Source of the DNA: Methylotenera_A sp040079935 | GTDB lineage: Bacteria > Pseudomonadota > Gammaproteobacteria > Burkholderiales > Methylophilaceae | Reading direction: 5' to 3' | Assembly: GCA_040079935.1 (NCBI GenBank) | Contig: JBEBJI010000009.1 | Location: 19,013 to 83,012 of the forward strand | Length of the DNA stretch: 64,000 bases | In this document: one piece after another, positions 42,177 through 49,905 of the stretch | Layout: every line of letters starts with the position of its first letter | Position numbering within the stretch: the first letter of the stretch is position 1 | Notes under the pieces: model-generated | Seen by the model: only the letters and a program-made list of their open reading frames with translations | Databases searched by the model: none | What the model was told of the DNA's origin: nothing | Position numbers and translations under genes: made by a program

Positions 42177-42850
42177 TAAACTTTAATCGCACTTGTTCTA
42201 CTGAGTGGAAATACGTTTTGTTTTTGTGCATCAATTTTATTAATAAAAAATACTTGCGCCAGTCTAGAATCTTTTAGCGTTTTACCAAAAAATTGATTGG
42301 CCGCATGAAAATGACGCCCTTCGTAAAGTACGAGCGTGTTGTAAACATTATTCACGCGCACAATCTCATCAAACATGTCATGATAGCCAGTCAACATTTT
42401 AATTTCTCCTGCTCTAAATCGCGCGTCATTCTCCATAACGGCCTCTATATATTGCTCTTCATTAAAATTCATATTCTTTTTAAATATTGAAGTTCCAGCT
42501 TTTAAGGGTGCATCAGGCGTTAAAAAAAGCACCGCTGCAAAAATAGTGTTCTCATCAGTGTGAATCACGCCCTGATTATATTCTGCGGTCACGCTTTGAA
42601 AGCTCGTCGATAGCGCCCAGCGCATATAGTCGTGTTCTGAATTATGAAATATTGACACTAATTTTTTACATATTTTTTCATGCAATGCACTATCTAGATC
42701 AAACAAATCTTTAGTTCTACTTCCAGGATATACATACTCTAAATTTAGCCTCTTATGACAAAATGTGTATTTTTGCGCTAGTGCAAACTTTCTAATCGCA
42801 TCTGGATTTTCGTAAAAATTTTCTACAATAGTGACTGGATATAGATTCAT
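42176..42850 (-). CDS. DUF6445-like protein, putative 2-oxoglutarate/Fe(II) oxygenase fold
   Basis: 224 residues. The pattern IHTDENTIFAAVLFLTPDAPLKAGTSIFKK (H97 and D99) and the later GRHFHAANQFFG (H180/H182) with R196 is compatible with the HxD...H iron site and a 2-oxoglutarate-binding arginine of the jelly-roll dioxygenases. The fold assignment is an inference from these motifs. It is coupled to cysC, so it may act in the same pathway, for example on a molecule that is later sulfated. Confidence 0.65.
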   Translation of the reverse strand: MNLYPVTIVENFYENPDAIRKFALAQKYTFCHKRLNLEYVYPGSRTKDLFDLDSALHEKICKKLVSIFHNSEHDYMRWALSTSFQSVTAEYNQGVIHTDENTIFAAVLFLTPDAPLKAGTSIFKKNMNFNEEQYIEAVMENDARFRAGEIKMLTGYHDMFDEIVRVNNVYNTLVLYEGRHFHAANQFFGKTLKDSRLAQVFFINKIDAQKQNVFPLSRTSAIKV

Positions 42851-42900
42851 GGTGTAATTCCAATGCGAGCCAAATTTATTTATCCATGATTATAGCAAAC

Positions 42901-43312
42901 GTCATTGCGAGAAGCGAAGCGACGAAGCAATCCAGAGACGCCCGCTCTATTTAATAATTGTCGGGTACAAATCTAGCCAATCTGCGTTATTAGATTCGAT
43001 TAACAATATCTTTTTCTTGCGCGAACCAGCCTTAACTTGCTTTTCACGAGCTATTGCACTTAGCATATCACCACATAACTCGTAATAAATAAGCGCATGA
43101 ACTTGATAGCGCTTAGTAAAGCCTTCCCCAAAATCTTCTCTATGCTGCCATATACACTTAACTAAATCGGATGTAACACCAGTATAAAGTGTGCCATTTT
43201 TGCCACTTGCTAAAATGTAAACTGCTGGCTGCTTCATGGTTCTAGAAATAGATTAACAATTATTATATTAACCTAGATTGTATGGATTGCCGCGCTTCGC
43301 TCGCAATGACAT
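42901..43312. mobile_element. Candidate GIY-YIG cassette 1 with inverted terminal hairpins
   Basis: A small GIY-YIG gene is enclosed by 42901-42936 (GTCATTGCGAG, GAAGCG, GCAATCC) and 43282-43312, whose reverse complement reads GTCATTGCGAGCGAAGCG, then GGCAATCC. The two ends are thus imperfect inverted repeats with GTCAT outward. The right end touches the T-run of the porin terminator. No target-site duplication could be recognised. The mobile status is an inference. Confidence 0.45.
42947..43237 (-). CDS. Small GIY-YIG nuclease-family protein, probably degenerate
   Basis: 96 residues spanning the whole UPF0213/GIY-YIG domain (AVYILASGKNGTLYTGVTSDL ... AIAREKQVK). Compared with the second copy at 45050 several conserved positions are altered: YIG reads YTG, the expected RR or KR before the aromatic residue reads KC (the likely catalytic arginine is lost), and KNWRRQWK reads KAGSRKKK. 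The frame is intact. I infer a decaying copy of a nuclease that acts on DNA. It is bracketed by inverted GTCAT-type hairpins. Confidence 0.85.
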   Translation of the reverse strand: MKQPAVYILASGKNGTLYTGVTSDLVKCIWQHREDFGEGFTKRYQVHALIYYELCGDMLSAIAREKQVKAGSRKKKILLIESNNADWLDLYPTIIK

Positions 43313-43343
43313 AAAAAAACGGCAACCGAAGTTGCCGTTTTTT
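43313..43343 (-). terminator. Rho-independent terminator of the porin gene
   Basis: AAAACGGCAAC and GTTGCCGTTTT pair around CGAA/TTCG; on the minus strand a run of seven T follows. It lies about 40 bases past the porin stop, and the GTCAT-type hairpin begins at the end of its T-run. Confidence 0.85.
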
Positions 43344-43384
43344 ATTTATTACTTTTAACTTAAACAGGCTAAGCCTGCATTAAA

Positions 43385-44644
43385 TTAGAAGAATAAGATT
43401 GCGCCTAGAGAAATAGTTTTTGCCTCTGCTTTTGCATCTGCAGCAACTTTATTATTCACATCGCGCTCTGAATTTGAATATTCAGCTACCAAGTTCAAAT
43501 GTTTTGTAATCGGGTGGTAAGCACCAACTACCCACATATTGTCTTCGATATCACTGAAACCATCAATAGAGTTACCATCAAGTGTAGATTCACCGTAGCT
43601 TACGCCCAATTTAGTACCTACACCTGGAATTGTGTATGTACCTTGTACGTACCATTGATCTGAATCACGGCTCTTACCATTTGAGTCAAAACCTTGAACC
43701 AACTGTAATGTTTGACCAATACCATCGCCATCACCGTAGTAGCCTGTTAAGCCAAAACCAGCAACGTTAACTGTAGCACCAATATCCCATGCAGTAGCAC
43801 GGTCATTAGTATCAGTAATAGTGTTTGCTGTTGGGAGTACTGTTGAAACAGCAGTGCCCGCGGTATTGAATCCAATTGAACCTGCAGTCGCGTTACTTAA
43901 ACCTTCAACTTTTTGTGTAATACCAGAAACCCACACTTTACCGCCGAAGTCGCCAGCCCACTCGTAGCTTGCTTTACCTTCGAATGCTGGTGATGAACCA
44001 CCACGGTTTGAGCTGTTATCAGCATTCCAAGCTTGTGTTACACCTGCTGTAAAGCTAAAGCCATTCCAGTTTGGTGATGAGTAAGCCACTTGTGATTTCC
44101 AGTCAGCATACATAAAGCCAGTACCAATACGACCGATTGTAGTTGTGTTACCTGCAAGTGAACCAGCACCAGCACCAACGCCTAACAATGTCATGTCGTT
44201 TAAGATAGCGTCAGAAGCATAAATGCCTAAGTCTTTACCTAATTTGATAGAACCCCATGATTTGTCGCCAAATGTTAAGAATGCTTGACGATTTTCTTGG
44301 TGAGCTGATTGTTTACCAGCTGAAGTTGTTGAAGCACCTGGGTTGATGCTGATTGTGAAACCAACATCTAAATCGTTTTGACGAGTTTTACCAGAAACTG
44401 ATAGGTAGTTAGGTAGCAAACCTGTAGTGATGTTTGAAGTGCTATCACCATTACCGTCACCCAAACCTAATGGCATTGTGCCAGCACCAGTGTCACCACT
44501 GAAGTTTGTGTGTGTGTAGTATGCGTTTACGATACCACCGATGTCCAATGTCCAATCGCCAGCTGGAATCATGATGCCAGCATTAGCGCTTGAAGCACCA
44601 GCTAATAAAGCTGCTGCAACTGCTAAATTTAATTTCGTTTTCAT
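43385..44644 (-). CDS. Outer-membrane porin
   Basis: The ATG at 44644 has GGAG six bases upstream and gives 419 residues starting with a signal peptide (MKTKLNLAVAAALLAGASSANA, cleavage after ANA). The mature part begins GIMIPAGDWTLDIGGIVNAYYTH and has the alternating, Gly/Asn/Thr-rich pattern of beta-barrel porins, with ISLGAILFF ending in the terminal phenylalanine. It resembles general Gram-negative porins; the solute is unknown. The long upstream region and own terminator indicate a separate, probably well-expressed gene. Confidence 0.88.
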   Translation of the reverse strand: MKTKLNLAVAAALLAGASSANAGIMIPAGDWTLDIGGIVNAYYTHTNFSGDTGAGTMPLGLGDGNGDSTSNITTGLLPNYLSVSGKTRQNDLDVGFTISINPGASTTSAGKQSAHQENRQAFLTFGDKSWGSIKLGKDLGIYASDAILNDMTLLGVGAGAGSLAGNTTTIGRIGTGFMYADWKSQVAYSSPNWNGFSFTAGVTQAWNADNSSNRGGSSPAFEGKASYEWAGDFGGKVWVSGITQKVEGLSNATAGSIGFNTAGTAVSTVLPTANTITDTNDRATAWDIGATVNVAGFGLTGYYGDGDGIGQTLQLVQGFDSNGKSRDSDQWYVQGTYTIPGVGTKLGVSYGESTLDGNSIDGFSDIEDNMWVVGAYHPITKHLNLVAEYSNSERDVNNKVAADAKAEAKTISLGAILFF

Positions 44645-44763
44645 ATAAATCTCCAAGTTTTTGTTTCTAAAAAGATTACTGCTTGTTTGCTATTTAAAGC
44701 GCCTTACTAAATTACCCTCATTTTTAATACTTAAATCACTTCTGACTCTAGAACTAAAAACGA

Positions 44764-44781
44764 GAAAGTTCGCGAACTTTC
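44764..44781. promoter_or_regulatory. Perfect 18-bp palindrome upstream of the porin
   Basis: GAAAGTTCGCGAACTTTC is completely self-complementary and lies 120 bases ahead of the porin start. It could be an operator for a dimeric regulator or the hairpin of a leader RNA. The rest of the 44645-44932 stretch is AT-rich without an open frame; a second weak hairpin (ATGTTG ... CAACAT) lies at about 44888-44907. Confidence 0.45.
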
Positions 44782-44932
44782 CCAATAAAACTATATTACT
44801 TTTTTACTAAGAAGGTATGACAAGTATGCCAAAAGGTTATGATGATGAGCAAGCTTTTTGTGGCTTTATGGCACAGATTTAAGCGAATGTTGTAATGGCG
44901 CAACATCATATCTGCCATGCCGCACTCGAACC

Positions 44933-45051
44933 TGTCATACTGAACTAGATTCAGCATCTCATTGCTCATGAGATTGCGGGTCGAGCCTTAGATTCCGTGT
45001 CAAGCACGGAATGACAGAGACATTGTCATGCTGAACTAGATTCAGCATCTC
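44933..45051. repeat. Array of four GTCAT-type hairpin units
   Basis: In order: plus unit 44933-44960 (stem ACTGAA/TTCAGC, loop CTAGA); truncated minus unit 44971-44987 (TGCGGG half); minus unit 44990-45016 (TCCGTG/CACGGA, loop CTTGA); plus unit 45024-45051 (GCTGAA/TTCAGC, loop CTAGA). Whole units alternate in orientation. The last one overlaps the stop codon of the GIY-YIG gene. Confidence 0.85.
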
Positions 45052-45379
45052 AACCAACAATAGATTCATACAAGTCATGCCACTCTGGATTAAACTGTTC
45101 AATTAAATCAATCTTCCACTGCCTACGCCAGTTTTTAAGTTGTTTTTCTCGTGATATTGCACTATTTACATCTTCAGTTTGTTCAAACCATACTAACATT
45201 TCAAGGTTATATTGGTGCGTAAATCCTTTTACGAGATGGTGCTTATGCTCATAGACGCGACGAATTAAGTCATTGGTTACGCCAATATACAAAACGCCAC
45301 TGGGTTTATTGGTCATCATGTAAACGTAGTAACTCATTGATTGAATTTTACTAGATTGCGGCTCAAGGCCGCAATGACA
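45024..45379. mobile_element. Candidate GIY-YIG cassette 2 with inverted terminal hairpins
   Basis: The GIY-YIG gene lies between plus unit 45024-45051 and minus unit 45353-45379, both with TGTCAT pointing outward and ATCT pointing inward. Stem sequences of the two ends differ (GCTGAA versus TGCGGC), so what is shared is the outer hexamer, the loop and the inner ATCT rather than the stem. The mobile status is an inference. Confidence 0.45.
45050..45337 (-). CDS. Small GIY-YIG nuclease-family protein
   Basis: 95 residues of the UPF0213-type GIY-YIG family. The first tyrosine (YYVYMM), the YIG motif (VLYIGVTNDL), the likely catalytic arginine (RRVYEHK) and the glutamate in AISREKQLKNW are all present, so the protein may be active. 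The stop codon TGA lies in the adjoining hairpin unit (GGT TGA GATGCTG). Family members are taken to be DNA endonucleases; a role in spreading or maintaining the flanking hairpins is my inference. Confidence 0.9.
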   Translation of the reverse strand: MSYYVYMMTNKPSGVLYIGVTNDLIRRVYEHKHHLVKGFTHQYNLEMLVWFEQTEDVNSAISREKQLKNWRRQWKIDLIEQFNPEWHDLYESIVG

Positions 45380-45461
45380 AAAAGAACTTGTTATGCCGTA
45401 CTTGATACGGCCTACGAAATTGCGGGTCTAGCCCGCAATGACAGGGAGGCCCGCAATGACA
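45353..45461. repeat. Array of GTCAT-type hairpin units
   Basis: Minus unit 45353-45379 (stem TGCGGC/GCCGCA, CTTGA); plus unit 45389-45411 (GCCGTA/TACGGC, CTTGA, outer end TGTTAT); minus unit 45417-45443 (TGCGGG/CCCGCA, CTAGA); half minus unit 45447-45461. It fills the gap between the GIY-YIG gene and the TPR-sulfotransferase gene and so lies in the promoter region of the latter. Confidence 0.85.
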
Positions 45462-45510
45462 ATTTTTAAGGTAAACTTTGCGCCTACACTGTCAATTTTG
45501 TTACTAAAAA

Positions 45511-47508
45511 ATGAAGCAACTTACTCAACAACAAATTAAAACCATCTCAAACAACTTTCAGCAAGGTCAACGTGCTATACAGCTGGGACTTTTTAGCCAA
45601 GCAGAAAAACACTTTTTAGATGTGTTAAATATTAACCCCAACGTGATAGAAGCTCAAGCTTCGCTAGCCTATATATATGCCGCCAGTAAGCAGCATGCCA
45701 AAGCGACAACACAACTTAAGGCATTGTTAAAAGCCAAGCCAAACCACGCACAAACGCACCACAATTTAGCTAATAGCCTCTACGAACAAAAACTTTACGA
45801 TGAAGCTATTCAACACTACCAAGCTGCCTTAAAAATTACCCCAAACTTTGTCGATGCGCATATACATTGCGGCATTGCCTACCGCATGACTAAAAATTAT
45901 GATGCGGCGATTGTTTGCTTACAGCGCGCACTCGATTTAGATAAAACCAATGCCAGGGCTTTTCATGTATTAGGCATGGTTTATGTGGATATTGAAGATT
46001 ACAACCGCGCCCTGCATTGCCTAGAGTGTGCAACTGGCTTGGCACCTAAGCAAGCAGAGTATCAAGTAAGTTTCGCAAATGCACTAGAAAAAGCAAATTT
46101 AGATTTTGAAGCCGGGCTTGAATACCACAAGGCCTGCGAAACTGACCCGAATTATTTAGACGGCTTCAGCTTATATGGGGCTTACCTGCTCAAAAATCAT
46201 CGCCATGATGAGGCGCTTGAATGTGCAAAACGAGCTGAAGACCTTGCTCCGCAAAACCTTGATGTCATTGATCAGCTTGGTATTATCTATACAGGCATGA
46301 GCAATACAGATGCCGCATTGAGCCAATTTAACGCTGCATTGAAAGTAGAGCCTAAACGCTTATCGTCACTTACTGGGATGGAGCAGGTGTACCAAGAAAC
46401 CGGCAAATTGGATGCGGCGATAGCCATATGTGATGAAATCATTGCGATTGATGCAACCAAAGTCAATGGTTACTTATTAAAAGCGAGGGTAAGAAAATCT
46501 AAGCCCGATGATGGACTGGCAGAGCATTTAATTAAGTTTGCCGAGCAAAGTGATTTGGATGAAGAAACGCGCACGATTGCCAATTTTAATTTGGGAAAAG
46601 TTTATGATGACCAAAATAATTTTGAGCAAGCTTTTAAGTATTACGCTAATGGAAATGCGCTTAAAAATAAGGTAATGGATTATAACCCTGAGGGTGATGA
46701 AGCGAAATTTTCTAAATTAATCGAGGTATTTAATACCAATTTATTTAGTGAAAGGCAGGATTTAGGATTTGAAGGTGATTTACCCGTCATTATTGTAGGC
46801 ATGCCGCGATCTGGCACAACATTAACTGAGCAAATTATTTCTAGCCACCCTGATGTGATAGGCGCAGGCGAGGTGATATTTTGGGGCAAAGCGCCCTATG
46901 CCGTGCCATTAAGGCTAGACACAGCAACAGCTTACCCTGATTGCGTAAAGGAAATAAACCCAGAGCAAGCGAGAGATATTGCTAAAATGTACGAAGCTAC
47001 TTTACAAAAAATTGCGGGGTCTAGCACCAAACCAAAACACATCACCGATAAAATGCCGCACAACTTTTTAAACTTGGGCTTAATCGCTTTATTGTTCCCC
47101 AATATAAAAATTATTCATACCAAACGCAACCCGATTGATACCTGTTTATCTATATTTTTTCAGAACTTTAACAAGGCACATCCGTATGCTTTTAATTTAA
47201 GCAATTTAGGCTTTCATTACAAGCAATACCAACGCATTATGCGGCATTGGCACGAAGTGTTGCCTGGGCGCATTATGGATATAAACTATGAAGATACCAT
47301 TTCTGACCCCGAATTTTGGTCGCGCAAATTAATAGACCACATTGGCTTGGAGTGGGATGATGCCTGCTTAGCGCCACATAAACTGGAACGCTCGGTTAAA
47401 ACAGCATCACATTGGCAGGTAAGGCAGCCAATTTACAAAACTTCTGTGCAACGCTGGAAAAACTATGAGGAGTTTTTAGGGCCGCTAATCGAAGCGCTGA
47501 AAGATTAA
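45511..47508 (+). CDS. TPR-repeat sulfotransferase
   Basis: 665 residues. The first 340 are TPR repeats (for example AEKHFLDVLNINPNVIEAQASLAYIYAASKQHAKATTQLKALLKAKPN, then five or more similar units). The C-terminal sulfotransferase domain begins near 420: the 5'-phosphosulfate loop is VGMPRSGTTLTEQIISSHPDV (about 428-448) and the 3'-phosphate site lies in IKIIHTKRNPIDTCLSIFFQNF. It transfers sulfate from PAPS; the acceptor is unknown. cysC, which makes PAPS, is 3.3 kb upstream. There is no signal peptide, so it acts in the cytoplasm. Confidence 0.9.
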   Translation: MKQLTQQQIKTISNNFQQGQRAIQLGLFSQAEKHFLDVLNINPNVIEAQASLAYIYAASKQHAKATTQLKALLKAKPNHAQTHHNLANSLYEQKLYDEAIQHYQAALKITPNFVDAHIHCGIAYRMTKNYDAAIVCLQRALDLDKTNARAFHVLGMVYVDIEDYNRALHCLECATGLAPKQAEYQVSFANALEKANLDFEAGLEYHKACETDPNYLDGFSLYGAYLLKNHRHDEALECAKRAEDLAPQNLDVIDQLGIIYTGMSNTDAALSQFNAALKVEPKRLSSLTGMEQVYQETGKLDAAIAICDEIIAIDATKVNGYLLKARVRKSKPDDGLAEHLIKFAEQSDLDEETRTIANFNLGKVYDDQNNFEQAFKYYANGNALKNKVMDYNPEGDEAKFSKLIEVFNTNLFSERQDLGFEGDLPVIIVGMPRSGTTLTEQIISSHPDVIGAGEVIFWGKAPYAVPLRLDTATAYPDCVKEINPEQARDIAKMYEATLQKIAGSSTKPKHITDKMPHNFLNLGLIALLFPNIKIIHTKRNPIDTCLSIFFQNFNKAHPYAFNLSNLGFHYKQYQRIMRHWHEVLPGRIMDINYEDTISDPEFWSRKLIDHIGLEWDDACLAPHKLERSVKTASHWQVRQPIYKTSVQRWKNYEEFLGPLIEALKD

Positions 47509-47517
47509 ATCTTACTC

Positions 47518-47625
47518 TGTCATCCTGAACTTGATTCAGGATTTTGGGCTTAATTTCATGAGATTGCGGGTCAAGCCCGCAATGACACAAAGCCATTGTC
47601 ATGCTTAACTTGATTCAGCATCTCA
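47518..47625. repeat. Three alternating GTCAT-type hairpin units
   Basis: Plus unit 47518-47542 (CCTGAA/TTCAGG), minus unit 47561-47587 (TGCGGG/CCCGCA), plus unit 47597-47625 (GCTTAA/TTCAGC), all with loop CTTGA. They fill the space between the convergent sulfotransferase and dgt genes; the last three bases are the dgt stop codon. Confidence 0.87.
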
Positions 47626-48759
47626 AAAGTACTCCTCTACCGCAAACAACCTACGATGTTCGCGAATGGCGAAGCGGTCTGTCATTCCTGCAATATAATC
47701 CGCCACTGCGCGTGCTCTATCGGCCTTGGCCGACTCTTGAAATTCGTGTGGCATAAGGCCAATATCTGCCAAAAACACGTTAAATAGCTCGCAGATAATG
47801 CGCTCGGCCTTGGCGCTCATACGATTGACTTTGTAATGCTGATATAAATTTTTACGCAAAAACTGTTTTAATTCTAAATTTTTAGCAGCCATGCCCTCAC
47901 TAAAGCCCACCAAATAATGCGCTTGGCGTACGTCATCAATATTTTTTGGATTCAGCTTGCTGATATTGGCGCTACTTTGAGTGCCTAAATCTACCACAAG
48001 CACGTTTATCATACGGCGTATGGTTTCATGTATCAGCCGTTTTTGCTCTAGTTTTGGGTATTTACCTTTTACAATGTCTAACTGCGAGGCAAATAAATCC
48101 ACACTTTGTAGCTGTTCGATGGTAATTAAGCCAGAACGCAGGCCATCATCTACATCATGATTATTATAAGCAATTTCATCAGCAAAATTAGTCACTTGCG
48201 CTTCTAAACTTGGGTTAGTTTTATCTAAAAAACGTTGGCCAACATCACCTAGCTGTTTGGCATTTTTAATTGAACAATGCTTTAAAATACCTTCGCGTAG
48301 CTCGAAAGTTAAATTCAATCCGTCAAATTCGGCATACCTTTGCTCCAATTTATCTACAACACGCAATGACTGCAAATTATGCTCGAAACCGCCAAAGTCC
48401 TTCATGCAGTCATTTAGCGCATCTTGTCCAGCGTGGCCAAACGGTGTATGGCCAAGATCGTGCGCCAGCGCAATCGCCTCAGTTAAATCCTCATGCAAAT
48501 TGAGCGTACGCGCGATGCCACGCGCCAACTGCGCGACTTCTAGGCTATGTGTTAAGCGGGTGCGAAATAAATCGCCTTCGTGGTTCACAAACACTTGCGT
48601 TTTATATTCTAAGCGGCGAAACGCGGTGGAGTGGATAATGCGATCGCGATCGCGCTGAAAGGCATTGCGGGTTGGCGATTCTAACTCAGCATGATGACGC
48701 CCAAGCGAGGTTTCTGGATTTGCGGCGTAAAGTGCTAGTTTGTTGCTTAAATTTGTCAT
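47623..48759 (-). CDS. dgt: dGTP triphosphohydrolase-like HD protein
   Basis: 378 residues of the type 2 Dgt family that hydrolyses deoxynucleoside triphosphates. N-terminal ESPTRNAFQRDRDRIIHSTAFRRLEYKTQVF, then RTRLTHSLEVAQLARGIAR and the HD metal site ALAHDLGHTPFGHAGQ (about 99-114); ADEIAYNNHDVDDGLRSG completes the site. Its stop codon is formed by the edge of a GTCAT-type hairpin unit. It follows aroB, as in many betaproteobacteria. Confidence 0.94.
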   Translation of the reverse strand: MTNLSNKLALYAANPETSLGRHHAELESPTRNAFQRDRDRIIHSTAFRRLEYKTQVFVNHEGDLFRTRLTHSLEVAQLARGIARTLNLHEDLTEAIALAHDLGHTPFGHAGQDALNDCMKDFGGFEHNLQSLRVVDKLEQRYAEFDGLNLTFELREGILKHCSIKNAKQLGDVGQRFLDKTNPSLEAQVTNFADEIAYNNHDVDDGLRSGLITIEQLQSVDLFASQLDIVKGKYPKLEQKRLIHETIRRMINVLVVDLGTQSSANISKLNPKNIDDVRQAHYLVGFSEGMAAKNLELKQFLRKNLYQHYKVNRMSAKAERIICELFNVFLADIGLMPHEFQESAKADRARAVADYIAGMTDRFAIREHRRLFAVEEYF

Positions 48760-48767
48760 ATTAATCT

Positions 48768-48834
48768 TGTCATTCTGACGAAAGTCAGAATCTCTGATTG
48801 ATGGCTAAGATGCTGAATCAAGTTCAGCATGACA
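48768..48834. repeat. Pair of GTCAT-type hairpin units between aroB and dgt
   Basis: Plus unit 48768-48793 (TCTGAC, loop GAAA, GTCAGA) and minus unit 48808-48834 (GCTGAA, CTTGA, TTCAGC). The minus unit is inside the aroB frame and encodes its last nine residues. Confidence 0.85.
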
Positions 48835-49905
48835 GGTTAAAGTTTGCTTGAGTTTTGCTACATCGTAATCGCTGGTAATGACTGCTTTGCCGATACCTTG
48901 CTGTAACACGAGGCGAATTTTGCCATCAGCCACTTTTTTATCTGATTGCATTAAATCTAGGTACTTTTCAACACCTAAATTAGGTGCTCTGAGAGGCAAG
49001 CTGGATGCGGTTAGCAGGGCATGCATTCTTTTTACATCTGCATCGTTTAACCAGCCCATACGTTGAGATAAATCGGCTGCTAGCATTGTGCCCGCTGCCA
49101 CCGCTTCGCCATGTAACCACACACCATAACCCATCGCATTTTCTATCGCATGGCCAAAAGTGTGCCCCAAATTAAGTAGTGCGCGTTCGCCAGCCTCATG
49201 CTCATCCGCCGCAACAACCTCGGCTTTATTTTTGCATGAGCGGTAAATAGCGTACATAGTCACAGCTTCGTCTAAGGCCATGAGCTTGTCGATATTAGTC
49301 TCCAGCCAATCAAAGAAATCTGCATCGCGAATTAGGCCATATTTAATGACTTCCGCTACGCCTGCGGAAAGTTCGCGTTTTGGCAAAGTTTGCAAGGTAT
49401 CAATATCTGCCAGCACCACTTTGGGCTGATAAAACGCGCCTATCATATTTTTGCCCAGCGGATGATTGATGCCAGTTTTGCCGCCCACGCTGGAATCAAC
49501 TTGCGATAACAAAGTCGTTGGGATTTGTATAAATGGCACGCCGCGCAAATATGTCGCCGCCGCATAACCTGTTAAATCGCCTATGACGCCGCCACCAAGC
49601 GCAATTAAGGTTGTGCTACGCTCGCAACGATTTTTAAGCAAAGCGTCATAAATTAGATTTAACGTTTCACTATTTTTATAGGCTTCGCCATCGGGCAGGA
49701 TAATCTCATTGACGCCAACACTTGCTTTTCGTAAAGATTTTGCGAGCTTTTCAAGATATAGGGGCGCAACGGTTGAGTTTGTAACAATTGCTACTTGTTT
49801 GCGCTTTAAATGCGGCAAAATCAACTCTGCTTGCGTAATTAAACCAGATCCAATATGAATTGGGTAAGCGCGGTCACCCAATGCTACTTGTAATGTTTGC
49901 ATCAT
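48805..49905 (-). CDS. aroB: 3-dehydroquinate synthase
   Basis: Second step of the shikimate pathway. It has 366 residues with GGGVIGDLTGYAAATYLRGVPFIQIPTTLLSQVDSSVGGKTGINHPLGKN, the zinc-site residues in AGVAEVIKYG and LNLGHTFGHAIE, and GEAVAAG. The normal C-terminus ends near KLKQTL; the last residues CHAELDSAS and the TAG stop come from an inserted hairpin unit. It overlaps aroK by 4 bases. Confidence 0.96.
   Translation of the reverse strand: MMQTLQVALGDRAYPIHIGSGLITQAELILPHLKRKQVAIVTNSTVAPLYLEKLAKSLRKASVGVNEIILPDGEAYKNSETLNLIYDALLKNRCERSTTLIALGGGVIGDLTGYAAATYLRGVPFIQIPTTLLSQVDSSVGGKTGINHPLGKNMIGAFYQPKVVLADIDTLQTLPKRELSAGVAEVIKYGLIRDADFFDWLETNIDKLMALDEAVTMYAIYRSCKNKAEVVAADEHEAGERALLNLGHTFGHAIENAMGYGVWLHGEAVAAGTMLAADLSQRMGWLNDADVKRMHALLTASSLPLRAPNLGVEKYLDLMQSDKKVADGKIRLVLQQGIGKAVITSDYDVAKLKQTLTCHAELDSAS

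Noticed and set aside
44933..45461. Possible CRISPR array
   Set aside because: Repeated units are palindromic, alternate in orientation, vary in stem sequence and have no regular spacers; no cas genes are present.
47396..47602. Open frame with peptides such as CHCGLDPQSHEI
   Set aside because: It is a translation of GTCAT-type hairpin units and of the end of the sulfotransferase gene, not a gene.
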